Source: Actinotignum timonense (GTDB lineage: Bacteria > Actinomycetota > Actinomycetes > Actinomycetales > Actinomycetaceae). Taken from it: a stretch of 64,000 nt of DNA. The notes beneath the pieces were generated by a model. That model did not search any database, was not told the DNA's origin, and saw only the letters and a program-made list of their open reading frames with translations. The stretch lies in assembly GCF_030216305.1 (NCBI RefSeq), contig NZ_JASOKT010000006.1:1-64000 (forward strand), read 5' to 3'. Positions 15,990 through 23,773 of the stretch are shown here, one piece after another. The translations under genes and the position numbers were made by a program. Position 1 is the stretch's first letter. Each line of letters opens with the position of its first letter.

Positions 15990-17390
15990 ATGGCAGCACA
16001 CCCTGAGGTGGCATCCGCGCGCCTGAGCTGGCGTGATCGGCTGGCGGCCGTAGGTGGACGCGTGGATCGGGTGGCGCGGGATCGCCCCGCGCGCCTGGCG
16101 CTTCTTATTTTCGCGCTCATCATTTTGTTCCTCACTGCCGCGCTTTCTTTGCCGTTGGCAACCACCACGGGGAAGAGTGCTCCGTTCATTGATGCGCTTT
16201 TTACCGCGACGTCATCCGTGTGCGTGACTGGCCTGGTGACGGTTGATACCGCGACATACTGGTCGGTATGGGGCCAGCTTTTTATTTCTTTCGGGCTCAT
16301 TGTGGGTGGCCTAGGCGTGATGACGCTGGCCTCGATTCTGGGCCGGGCGGTTTCCCGCCATGTGGGTCTCACGCAGCGCATGCTTACCGCGGAGGAGAAT
16401 CAGTCGAGCCTGGGCGAGGTAGGTACGCTGCTCCGCGCGGTGATTATTGTGGCGTCGACGGCGCAGGCTATTTTGTTCTTGGCCCTCCTGCCCTTCTTTT
16501 TGCGCAATGGCGAGGCCCTGCTTCATGCTCTCTCGCATTCCTATTTCATGGCGGTTTCCATCTTTAATAACGGTGGCTTTGTGATCATGCCGGAGGGTGT
16601 GAGCCCGTATGTGGGGCAGTGGGCGCTGACTATCCCGATTATTTTGGGTACTGTTGCCGGGGCTATTGGTTTCCCGGTGGTTTTGGATATGTGGCGTAAC
16701 CGTTCACGCCCGCGTAAATGGTCGGTCACCACGAAGATCACGCTGGTCACCTATATCAGCTTGGCGGTGCTCGGCGCGGTTTTCCTGGCGGTGTTGGAAT
16801 GGAATAACCCAAATACCCTGGGTAATTTGGCGGTGGCCGATAAAATCAACGCCGCGCTCACGCTGTCGGTGGATGCGCGTTCCACGGGTTTGACCACTAT
16901 TGATGTGGGTGCGATGGGTGAAACATCGTGGATCCTCCTTGATTCGCTCATGTTCATTGGTGGCGGTTCAGCTTCCGCGGCGGGCGGCATTAAGGTGACG
17001 ACTTTCGCGGTGCTCTTGCTGGCTATTCGCGCCGAGGCGCGCGGTGATCGCGATACCGAGGCTTTCGGTAAGCGCATCCCGGCCGAGGTGTTGCGCTTGG
17101 CTATTGCGGCAACGTTCGCCGGCGGGATCATGGTGGTGACCGGTTCGGTGGCGCTGCTTCAGCTCACGAATTTCACCTTCTCGGAGATTCTGGTCGAGGT
17201 GATTTCCGCTTTCGCTACCTGCGGTTTGAGCACGGGGATCACCGGGGCGCTACCAGCCAGCGCGAAGTTCGTGCTGGTACTCCTCATGTTCTTTGGGCGC
17301 ACGGGCACGATGACGCTCGCTGCTGCATTGGCGCTGCGTTCACGACGCCGCACCATCCGGCTGCCCGAAGAACGGCCAATTATCGGCTAA
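15990..17390 (+). CDS. TrkH/KtrB-type potassium uptake subunit
   Basis: A 466-residue membrane subunit of a K+ channel-like transporter with four M1-P-M2 repeats. Pore-loop signatures are visible: TATSSVCVTGLV, NNGGF, DARSTGLTTID and SAFATCGLSTGITG, each with the conserved Gly of the selectivity filter. GGAGG precedes the ATG. The length and the lack of a long N-terminal extension fit KtrB more than proteobacterial TrkH. The soluble gating partner is at 18174-18866, separated by two reversed genes. Confidence 0.92.
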   Translation: MAAHPEVASARLSWRDRLAAVGGRVDRVARDRPARLALLIFALIILFLTAALSLPLATTTGKSAPFIDALFTATSSVCVTGLVTVDTATYWSVWGQLFISFGLIVGGLGVMTLASILGRAVSRHVGLTQRMLTAEENQSSLGEVGTLLRAVIIVASTAQAILFLALLPFFLRNGEALLHALSHSYFMAVSIFNNGGFVIMPEGVSPYVGQWALTIPIILGTVAGAIGFPVVLDMWRNRSRPRKWSVTTKITLVTYISLAVLGAVFLAVLEWNNPNTLGNLAVADKINAALTLSVDARSTGLTTIDVGAMGETSWILLDSLMFIGGGSASAAGGIKVTTFAVLLLAIRAEARGDRDTEAFGKRIPAEVLRLAIAATFAGGIMVVTGSVALLQLTNFTFSEILVEVISAFATCGLSTGITGALPASAKFVLVLLMFFGRTGTMTLAAALALRSRRRTIRLPEERPIIG

Positions 17391-17423
17391 GCGGGCAGAT
17401 GGCTTATCCCGGGGTTACCTACG

Positions 17424-17654
17424 CTAGCTTCGACGCTTGGTGCCGGCTGAGCCGCCGTCGTTCCGAAGAATGCTGCGTAAAGAAGAGAGGAACAAAAGCA
17501 CCGCAACCACTATGGCCGGGGCGAGAGCGTTCGGGGTTGCCGGCGGGAAAATACGGTTGAGGAGAGTCACCGTAAGAAAAGCGACCCCGCCGCCAATCGC
17601 AGCCACCACCAGCGCCTTAAGAACGCCTACCGCGAGCACGCGCCAATCCTTCAT
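17424..17654 (-). CDS. Small two-helix membrane protein
   Basis: A 76-residue protein with two hydrophobic helices (VLKALVVAAIGGGVAFLTVTLL and LAPAIVVAVLLFLSSL) and a basic C-terminus. I do not recognise a family. It lies 85 bp downstream of the XRE regulator on the same strand; such pairs often form a regulator-plus-membrane-protein unit. It is convergent with trkH. Confidence 0.6.
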   Translation of the reverse strand: MKDWRVLAVGVLKALVVAAIGGGVAFLTVTLLNRIFPPATPNALAPAIVVAVLLFLSSLRSILRNDGGSAGTKRRS

Positions 17655-17739
17655 AACATCCCCTGCCTACCCGGGCCGCTAACCGGCGAATGCCTTTATC
17701 CTAAGCCGTCCGCCCCGCCCGTTACGAGTGCTCCTCCTA

Positions 17740-18027
17740 TCAGGAGTGCTCATGCTTCGAACGCTCCTCCTCAACATCGAGATCTTTCACCGTATAGAAA
17801 AGGCCAGCACCGATCACCACAGCGTAAAGCTGAAGCGCGTGGATTGTTGGATTAGTTATGCCCGCCTCCAGTTCCGCAACCGCCTCCTCATCCAGGCACA
17901 TTCGCCGCGCCACAGTTTCTTGAGTCAGACCTTTACTCACGCGTATAGCGGTGAGCTCCCGCAGCATCTGCCGCCTTCGACGGGCCTGCTGACGAGATCT
18001 TTCACGTATCACGGAAAGCCTATCCAT
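17740..18027 (-). CDS. XRE-family HTH regulator
   Basis: A 95-residue protein. A basic N-terminus (RERSRQQARRRRQMLRELTAIRVSKG) leads into an HTH_3 domain (LTQETVARRMCLDEEAVAELEAGITNPTIHALQLYAVVIGAGLFY). AAAGGTAGGG precedes the ATG. With the small membrane protein gene it forms a two-gene reversed unit between trkH and ktrA. A dyad (18065-18083) lies 38 bp upstream of its start and is the likely operator. Confidence 0.8.
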   Translation of the reverse strand: MDRLSVIRERSRQQARRRRQMLRELTAIRVSKGLTQETVARRMCLDEEAVAELEAGITNPTIHALQLYAVVIGAGLFYTVKDLDVEEERSKHEHS

Positions 18028-18064
18028 GGTGCCCTACCTTTCTTCGATATCAGTTGAGTGCGTT

Positions 18065-18083
18065 TACGCAGGATTTCTGCGTA
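18065..18083. promoter_or_regulatory. Inverted repeat TACGCAG-N5-CTGCGTA
   Basis: Perfect 7-bp arms in the divergent region between the XRE gene and ktrA. It is a likely operator for the XRE protein and could influence ktrA as well. Confidence 0.5.
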
Positions 18084-18173
18084 CCTTCATGGTCGCACGG
18101 GCTTACGACATGAATTTTGGCACGGAGCGTTAGACTACGAGCCAGAGATATTGTGACCGGAGAAAGGGCGGCT

Positions 18174-18866
18174 ATGCCGGATACGCGCGACGAACAAGCC
18201 ATCCTCGTGGTGGGGCTGGGGCGTTTTTCGACCGCCATCGCCACCACGCTCGATGATTTGGGGCGTGACGTGCTCGTCGTCGAAAAGAATCCCGATACCG
18301 CGCAGCGGTGGAGCCATCGCTTGCGGGTGGTGGAAGGGGATGCCACCAGTATGGAGGTGCTCGACCAGGTGGGCGCGGGGGATTTCACCGTGGCCGTGGT
18401 GGGCGTAGGGACTTCGCTGGAGGCTTCCGTGCTGGTGACCGCGAACCTGGTTGATCTGGGGATTCCGCAGATTTGGGCGAAGGCGGTTTCGCGTGCGCAC
18501 GGCCGTATTTTGCGACGCATCGGCGCCCACCACGTCATTTATCCGGAGTACGACGCCGGTACGCGCGTGGCGCATATGGTCTCGGGAAGGATGCTCGACT
18601 ATATCGAGATGGAGGACGGCTTCTCCATCGTGAAGATGCGCCCGCCGCGGGAAATTCGCGGTTTCACCATCGCGAAATCGCGTATCCGTGAGCGTTTCGG
18701 GGTGCGGATTATCGGGGTGAAGGCACCGAATCAGCCCTTTGAATACGCCACCGAGGACACCCTCATCGGGGCAGATGACACGATTATTGTGTCCGGCGAT
18801 ACCGAGCTATTGGAGGAGTTCGCCAACCGGCAGGGGTGGATCCCGGCGGTGGGTTCGGCTCGGTAA
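18174..18866 (+). CDS. TrkA/KtrA-type potassium channel regulator
   Basis: A 230-residue cytoplasmic RCK protein that gates the TrkH/KtrB pore in response to bound nucleotide. The start is the ATG at 18174 (GGAGAAAGG upstream); a longer start at 18117 is less likely. The N-terminal Rossmann motif is VVGLGRFS (12-19), with the acidic residue in VVEKN closing the second strand. The C-terminal RCK_C/TrkA_C domain begins near IRGFTIAKSRIRERFGVRIIGVK. Its 3' end is followed by tandem 11-bp repeats. Confidence 0.92.
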   Translation: MPDTRDEQAILVVGLGRFSTAIATTLDDLGRDVLVVEKNPDTAQRWSHRLRVVEGDATSMEVLDQVGAGDFTVAVVGVGTSLEASVLVTANLVDLGIPQIWAKAVSRAHGRILRRIGAHHVIYPEYDAGTRVAHMVSGRMLDYIEMEDGFSIVKMRPPREIRGFTIAKSRIRERFGVRIIGVKAPNQPFEYATEDTLIGADDTIIVSGDTELLEEFANRQGWIPAVGSAR

Positions 18867-18917
18867 CGGGCTCGGCTCGGTAGCGATTCGGTAGAGATTC
18901 GGTAGGGATTCGGTAGC
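18857..18917. repeat. Tandem 11-bp repeats at the ktrA 3' end
   Basis: Three perfect-register units GATTCGGTAGN run 18885-18917, preceded by GGCTCGGTAGC (18874-18884) and, across the ktrA stop, GGCTCGGTAAC (18857-18867). The array seems to have grown from the last codons of the gene, each unit carrying TAG or TAA. Confidence 0.65.
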
Positions 18918-18967
18918 GACTTTTAGCTCGCGATTTTTATGTCGTAGGCCCCCTCTAGGATGGTGGC

Positions 18968-20344
18968 ATGGCAAAACAACCGGCAACCGTGTACGAATGC
19001 AGCGAGTGCGGGTGGTCCACCGGCAAATGGATGGGCCGCTGCGCGCGGTGCGGCTCGTGGGGCACGCTTGATCAACACAGTCCGGCCGCACCCTCCGCGG
19101 CTCCGGCCGCTTTAGCACCAACTTCACCGGCGCAACCCATCACCTCGGTGCCGGCTACCGCCGCGCGGAAAATCCCCACCGGGGTATCTGAATTGGACCG
19201 GGTGCTGGGCGGCGGTTTGGTTCCCGGCGCGGTAATTTTGCTTGCCGGGGAACCGGGGGTGGGCAAATCTACCCTGCTCTTAGATGTGGCGGCGAAGGCC
19301 GCGCGGGCTGCGGCGCGCTCGGGGCGGGCGCCGGTCCTCTATATTTCCGGGGAGGAATCGGCCTCCCAGGTGCGCTTGCGCGGGGAGCGCATCGGGGCGA
19401 TGGATGAGCATCTGCTTCTTGCCTCGGAAAGCGATATCGGGCGGGCCCTCGGGCATATTGAAAACGCCCGGCCTTCCCTTCTTATTGTGGACTCGGTGCA
19501 GACCTTGGCCGATGCTGAGGTAGCGGGAACTGCGGGCGGCCCGGCGCAGGTGCGGGCCGTGACCGCGGCGCTCGTGAGCGTGGCCAAAACGCACGGCCTG
19601 CCGGTGGTGTTGGTCGGGCACGTTACGAAAGATGGTTCCATTGCCGGGCCGCGCGTCCTGGAACACCTGGTTGATGTGGTCTGCCAGTTCGAAGGGGATA
19701 AACACTCGCGGCTGCGTTTGGTGCGCGCGGTGAAGAATCGGTACGGGGCTACCGATGAAGTCGGGTGTTTTGAGCTCACCGAAAGCGGGATTGTGGGGCT
19801 ACCTGATCCCTCGGGGTTGTTCCTTTCCGCCCGGGATCACACGGTGCCCGGCACCTGTGTATCGATGACTCTGGAAGGGCGGCGGCCCATGCCGGTGGAA
19901 GTCCAGGGCCTGGTGGTTCCTTCTTCCGGGCGGCCGCAGCGCACCAATTCCGGGGTGCTTTCCGCGCGGGTGGCCATGATGGTCGCGGTGCTGCAATCGC
20001 GCCTGGGCTTGAGCTTGGATCAGAAAGATATTTTTGTGTCCACGGTGGGTGGGGCGCAGGCCAGCGAACCGGCCGCGGACGCCGCGATTGCTTTGGCGCT
20101 GGCATCGGCCTACATGGATCTGCCGCTTGCTCCCGGGGTGATCGCCATCGGGGAAGTGGCCCTTACCGGGGAACTCCGCCCGGTTACCGGCCTCCCCCAG
20201 CGCCTGAACGAAGCTGCCCGGCTCGGTTTCACCCTTGCCATTGTTCCCGAACGTACCGATAGCTCGAAGCTCCCCGCGGGGATTCGGGTGCAACGCTGCG
20301 CGGATATCCGCCAGGCCCTGGAGGCGGTGCTTCCCACCGGGTAA
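18968..20344 (+). CDS. radA: DNA repair protein RadA
   Basis: A 458-residue RecA-like branch-migration ATPase acting in recombination repair. Domains in order: zinc finger with Cys 11, 14, 25 and 28; Walker A GEPGVGKST (94-102); the RadA-specific KNRYG motif (in VRAVKNRYGATDE); and a Lon-protease-like C-terminal domain (VGGAQASEPAADAAIALALASAYMDLPL) lacking protease activity in this family. An Ala/Pro linker of about 35 residues separates finger and ATPase. It stands alone, convergent with the Arg-rich protein gene. Confidence 0.96.
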   Translation: MAKQPATVYECSECGWSTGKWMGRCARCGSWGTLDQHSPAAPSAAPAALAPTSPAQPITSVPATAARKIPTGVSELDRVLGGGLVPGAVILLAGEPGVGKSTLLLDVAAKAARAAARSGRAPVLYISGEESASQVRLRGERIGAMDEHLLLASESDIGRALGHIENARPSLLIVDSVQTLADAEVAGTAGGPAQVRAVTAALVSVAKTHGLPVVLVGHVTKDGSIAGPRVLEHLVDVVCQFEGDKHSRLRLVRAVKNRYGATDEVGCFELTESGIVGLPDPSGLFLSARDHTVPGTCVSMTLEGRRPMPVEVQGLVVPSSGRPQRTNSGVLSARVAMMVAVLQSRLGLSLDQKDIFVSTVGGAQASEPAADAAIALALASAYMDLPLAPGVIAIGEVALTGELRPVTGLPQRLNEAARLGFTLAIVPERTDSSKLPAGIRVQRCADIRQALEAVLPTG

Positions 20345-20411
20345 GCCGCTAAGGCCGGGCATAGATGGCGTAGGCACAGAAAGAAAGTGGTACCTGCGCG
20401 GCGGGCCCCGG

Positions 20412-21740
20412 CTAGTTCGCCGGCTCGGAATCCCCTTCCGGCGCGGGTGCTTCGGCGCCTTCTCCAATGCCGGCTTCCGGGGCGGGTGCTGCTTCTTGGT
20501 TTTCACCTTCCGCGTTATTCGCCGCGGGGCTCGGATCCGCGCTGGGAGCCGGGCTAGCATCCGTGCTCGGTTCGCTACTCGCCTCATCATCCGGGCGGGC
20601 GGGCTGCTTGCCGCCCCCGGTAATCAGCTCAAAGACGGCGGTAGCGGGAGAAGCTGCGCCGTCGGCAAAAATAGCTTCCGCCTTGTACGTGCCCGGTGTG
20701 GACAGCGAACCCGAACTGCCGCACCCGACGCCCTCGTTCCCGCCCGGCCATGTCACCGTGGTCACGGCGTCCATCCCGCGATCCAGCAGCAGACGGCGAT
20801 GTTCATCCCCGGCCTGGCACGCCGCGGTATTCGCCACCTGGTGCCCGCCGGACGTAATCGACACATTGAGATTGCCCCACCCGGCATCCACATAACACGG
20901 ATTCGTGGTCGATTTATTCGTCAATTCCACGGAGAAAGATACCGGCGCGCCCGCACCACGTTCGTTATTCGTCACCCGCATCCGCAGCATATCCGGAGTG
21001 CAGGCCACCGGCTCGTAGAAAGCGGTCGGAACCGCAGCCTGGGCTTCCGCGTGCTCCTGAGAACGCGAGGCCGCAAACTTAAACGTCACCACCGCGCCAA
21101 TCACAATCGCGAGCGCGGCAAAAATCCACAGCCAATGCTTCGGTTCCAAACGCGCAAAAATCGAAGTCTTTTCTGGGATCCGGCTCTGGCCGCGCGGGCC
21201 CGCCGGTACCGGGCGGCGCCGCCGAGTAGAAGCCTGGCGTTCCCGGCTGGTGCGCTGACGGCGACGCTCCTGGCCAGTACGTTCGCGAGGTGAACGCTCT
21301 CGAGTGGTACGTTGGCCTGCACGTTCGCGGGGAGAGCGCTGGCCGGAGCGTTCACGAGTAGTGCGCTCCCGAGTAGTCCGTTCCCGCGCGCCGCGCTCCC
21401 GATTGACTTGTTCCCGGCCTGAGCGTTGCCGATTTGCGCGCTGCTGGGCCGAACCTTGCTTATCTGCACGTTGCTGACCGCTACGCGCCTGGCCGCTACG
21501 CTGCCCGCGTTCCGAAGGCGCCGATTGTGCCGAGCGCCGCGGCCGCGCAGCCTGCGCCCCGCGCTCCGAGCCCCGTTCCGAACCGCGCTCTTTCCCGCGG
21601 ACCGGGCGTTCACGCTGGCTTTCCCCGCGCCTCACTCGCGCGGTTCGCCCAGCCTGCTCCTCGCGCCGCTCGCGGCCACGCCGCGGCGCACCACCCGTGG
21701 GCCGCTTATGCGCGCGGCGCTCTCCGCCCGTTTCTTTCAC
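20412..21740 (-). CDS. Arg-rich single-pass membrane protein
   Basis: About 442 residues from the GTG at 21740 (a weak start, so the N-terminus is uncertain). The first ~190 residues are extremely Arg-, Glu-, Gln- and Ser-rich with short repeats of RERTTRERS type, so cytoplasmic, disordered and strongly basic. One membrane helix follows (HWLWIFAALAIVIGAVVTFKFA). The extracellular part (VACTPDMLRMRVTNN to GTYKAEAIFADG) resembles a DUF4232-like beta domain with four Cys. A Pro/Ala/Glu-rich tail ends it. The function is unknown; the basic N-terminus could bind nucleic acid or membrane lipid. Confidence 0.65.
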   Translation of the reverse strand: MKETGGERRAHKRPTGGAPRRGRERREEQAGRTARVRRGESQRERPVRGKERGSERGSERGAQAARPRRSAQSAPSERGQRSGQARSGQQRADKQGSAQQRANRQRSGREQVNRERGARERTTRERTTRERSGQRSPRERAGQRTTRERSPRERTGQERRRQRTSRERQASTRRRRPVPAGPRGQSRIPEKTSIFARLEPKHWLWIFAALAIVIGAVVTFKFAASRSQEHAEAQAAVPTAFYEPVACTPDMLRMRVTNNERGAGAPVSFSVELTNKSTTNPCYVDAGWGNLNVSITSGGHQVANTAACQAGDEHRRLLLDRGMDAVTTVTWPGGNEGVGCGSSGSLSTPGTYKAEAIFADGAASPATAVFELITGGGKQPARPDDEASSEPSTDASPAPSADPSPAANNAEGENQEAAPAPEAGIGEGAEAPAPEGDSEPAN

Positions 21741-21795
21741 GGATCCACGGTACCAAAACGTGCATAATGCCCGCGTTTCCGGCACACTACAGATA

Positions 21796-22692
21796 ATGCT
21801 CAAGAATCTTTTAAGGTGGTACGACGGCGCAGCGCGGCCACTACCGTGGCGCGCGCCCGGCACCTCCCCGTGGGCAATCCTGGTATGCGAAGTGATGAGC
21901 CAACAAACCCCCGTCGCCCGGGTCGCGCCCGCCTGGCGGGCCTGGCTGGAACGCTGGCCCACCCCGGCCGACCTCGCCGCAGCCACACCCGCGGACGTGC
22001 TCATTATGTGGGACAGGCTCGGTTACCCGCGCCGAGCCCTGCGCCTGCGTGAATGCGCTATTGCCCTGGTGGAACGGCACGGCGGCCGCGTCCCGCGCAC
22101 CCGCGAGGAACTCCTCGCTCTACCCGGCATCGGCCCCTATACGGCCGACGCGCTCCTCGCCTTCGCCTTCCAGGAACGCTCGGTCGTCCTCGATACGAAT
22201 ATTCGCCGGGTCCTCGCTCGGGTATACGACGGCGCCGCTTTGCCGCCCGCCCATCAAACAGTTCGGGAACGCGAGCGGGCCGCTGCGCTTGTTCCCGCGG
22301 ATGGCCCGGGCGCGGCACGCTGGAACGCGGCCCTCATGGAGCTGGGCGCCCTGGTCTGTACGGCGCGTGAACCTGCCTGTTCGGGGTGCCCGCTGCGCGC
22401 TGAGTGCCGCTGGTTATCTGCCGGGAAACCAAAGAATGCCGCCCCGCGCACCACCCAGAAATTCACCGGGACCCAGCGCGAAGCTCGGGGAAAAATCATG
22501 GCGGTCTTGCGCAAGCGCCGCGGCGGATGCGCCCGTCCGGACTTACTGCACGGTAGTCACCTGAGTGAAGAGCGATTCGCTCCCGCACTCGCCTCACTCC
22601 TAGAGGACGGGCTTGCTCAGGAAAGCGACGGCCGCTACCACCTACCTATCGCTGAGAGCGTGGACACCGGAGTATCCCAGAACGCCAGCTAG
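21796..22692 (+). CDS. mutY: A/G-specific adenine DNA glycosylase
   Basis: Removes adenine mispaired with 8-oxoguanine. The 298-residue form starts at the ATG at 21796. Catalytic Glu32 lies in CEVMSQQTPVARV and catalytic Asp133 in the HhH-GPD part LPGIGPYTADALLAFAFQERSVVLDTNIRRVL. The 4Fe-4S ligands Cys188, 195, 198 and 204 have the C-x6-C-x2-C-x5-C spacing. The C-terminal NUDIX-like 8-oxoG recognition domain of E. coli MutY is reduced to about 80 residues, as in other short actinobacterial MutY proteins. It overlaps the convergent esterase gene by 51 bp. Confidence 0.92.
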   Translation: MLKNLLRWYDGAARPLPWRAPGTSPWAILVCEVMSQQTPVARVAPAWRAWLERWPTPADLAAATPADVLIMWDRLGYPRRALRLRECAIALVERHGGRVPRTREELLALPGIGPYTADALLAFAFQERSVVLDTNIRRVLARVYDGAALPPAHQTVRERERAAALVPADGPGAARWNAALMELGALVCTAREPACSGCPLRAECRWLSAGKPKNAAPRTTQKFTGTQREARGKIMAVLRKRRGGCARPDLLHGSHLSEERFAPALASLLEDGLAQESDGRYHLPIAESVDTGVSQNAS

Positions 22693-23730
22693 AAATACCG
22701 CGGTATCCGCGATGACGCGGGCGGCTTCGGGCAGGAGCCGCACTCGCTGGAGAAAAGCGTGCATCACCCCGGGGATAACCTCGAGGCGTACGCGCACCTC
22801 GCTCGCCTCGAGGTACGTGGCCAGCGCCTGGCTATCGGCCAGCAGCGGATCGCACTCCCCCACCGCGAGTAAAACGGGCGGGCAGCCGCGCAGCTCGGTG
22901 CGCAGTAGCGCGGTATCCGGGGCCGTGGCCCGCTCGGTGGGCGAAGAAAAATAGAGGGAGTCGTAGTAGGCGCGATCCGCGGGGCTCATTCCATCGGCGG
23001 TATCAATATCGCTCATAGCATCCGTATTGCATGCGGGCTTGCCCAGCGATTCGCAAGCGGCAGTGGCTGCGTTGGCAGCGGGAGGAGCGGGCAGGCCGTA
23101 TTCGCCGTAGTACAAAACAAGCGCGGCTATCCGCTCGGCAACCGGCCCCCGTGCGAGCCGCCACCAAGTCCCTAAGCTCAGGGTTGCCCCGCAAGAATCC
23201 CCCGCCAGCACGATAGGACAGTTGGGAAAGCGGCGGGCCAGCTCGATGACCGTGTCCTCGCATTCCTCGGATATGCGCGGGTAGCGCGCCCCGGGCGCTA
23301 AAGTGTAATCCACACTCACCACCGCGGCGCCGGTGGCGGCGGCAAGCTCGCGTATGAGGCGGTCATGAGTAGCCGAGCTGCCCACGCAGTAACTCCCGCC
23401 GTGCAGATACACGATAATGGGCCGGGCGGCACCTGCAGGGAACTGCGCCGTCGTACCTAATTCGGTGGCCGAAAGCGAACCGCACCCCGCGAGCCGCGCA
23501 ACCTGCCCGGACGAATAGACACGCACCGGAACCGGGCCGTGCCGGGTCGGAAGCGTATCCGCACGCCACGCAACCTGCGGCCCGCCCTCATTCCACCAGC
23601 GGTGCTCGGCTTCGTAACGCGCCTGCATGGCGGCGGGCTCCCCGTGCCCGTGATGCGGGAGGGCGGGCCGGGCGTCCTGCGCCAGGGCCGCCCGCGTCGA
23701 GGCCGATAATCTCACGTCCGAGCTAGACAT
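22642..23730 (-). CDS. Alpha/beta hydrolase (HSL-family esterase)
   Basis: A 362-residue carboxylesterase/lipase of the hormone-sensitive-lipase group. The oxyanion motif HGGS is at 110-113, the nucleophile Ser179 in GDSCGA, the Asp in VGECDPLLADSQ and the His in GVMHAF. The start at 23730 (MSSSDVRLSAS) is the best available though its ribosome binding site is weak. There is no signal peptide. It is divergent from the lactate permease gene, 43 bp apart. Confidence 0.88.
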   Translation of the reverse strand: MSSSDVRLSASTRAALAQDARPALPHHGHGEPAAMQARYEAEHRWWNEGGPQVAWRADTLPTRHGPVPVRVYSSGQVARLAGCGSLSATELGTTAQFPAGAARPIIVYLHGGSYCVGSSATHDRLIRELAAATGAAVVSVDYTLAPGARYPRISEECEDTVIELARRFPNCPIVLAGDSCGATLSLGTWWRLARGPVAERIAALVLYYGEYGLPAPPAANAATAACESLGKPACNTDAMSDIDTADGMSPADRAYYDSLYFSSPTERATAPDTALLRTELRGCPPVLLAVGECDPLLADSQALATYLEASEVRVRLEVIPGVMHAFLQRVRLLPEAARVIADTAVFLAGVLGYSGVHALSDR

Positions 23731-23773
23731 AAAGTCATCATAAAGGCCCGAACCGCCCCGGTACGATGAAGGA

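Noticed and set aside
17424..18027. Toxin-antitoxin system (XRE plus small membrane protein)
   Set aside because: The order and spacing are possible, but neither protein matches a known toxin and a plain regulator-target pair is equally likely.
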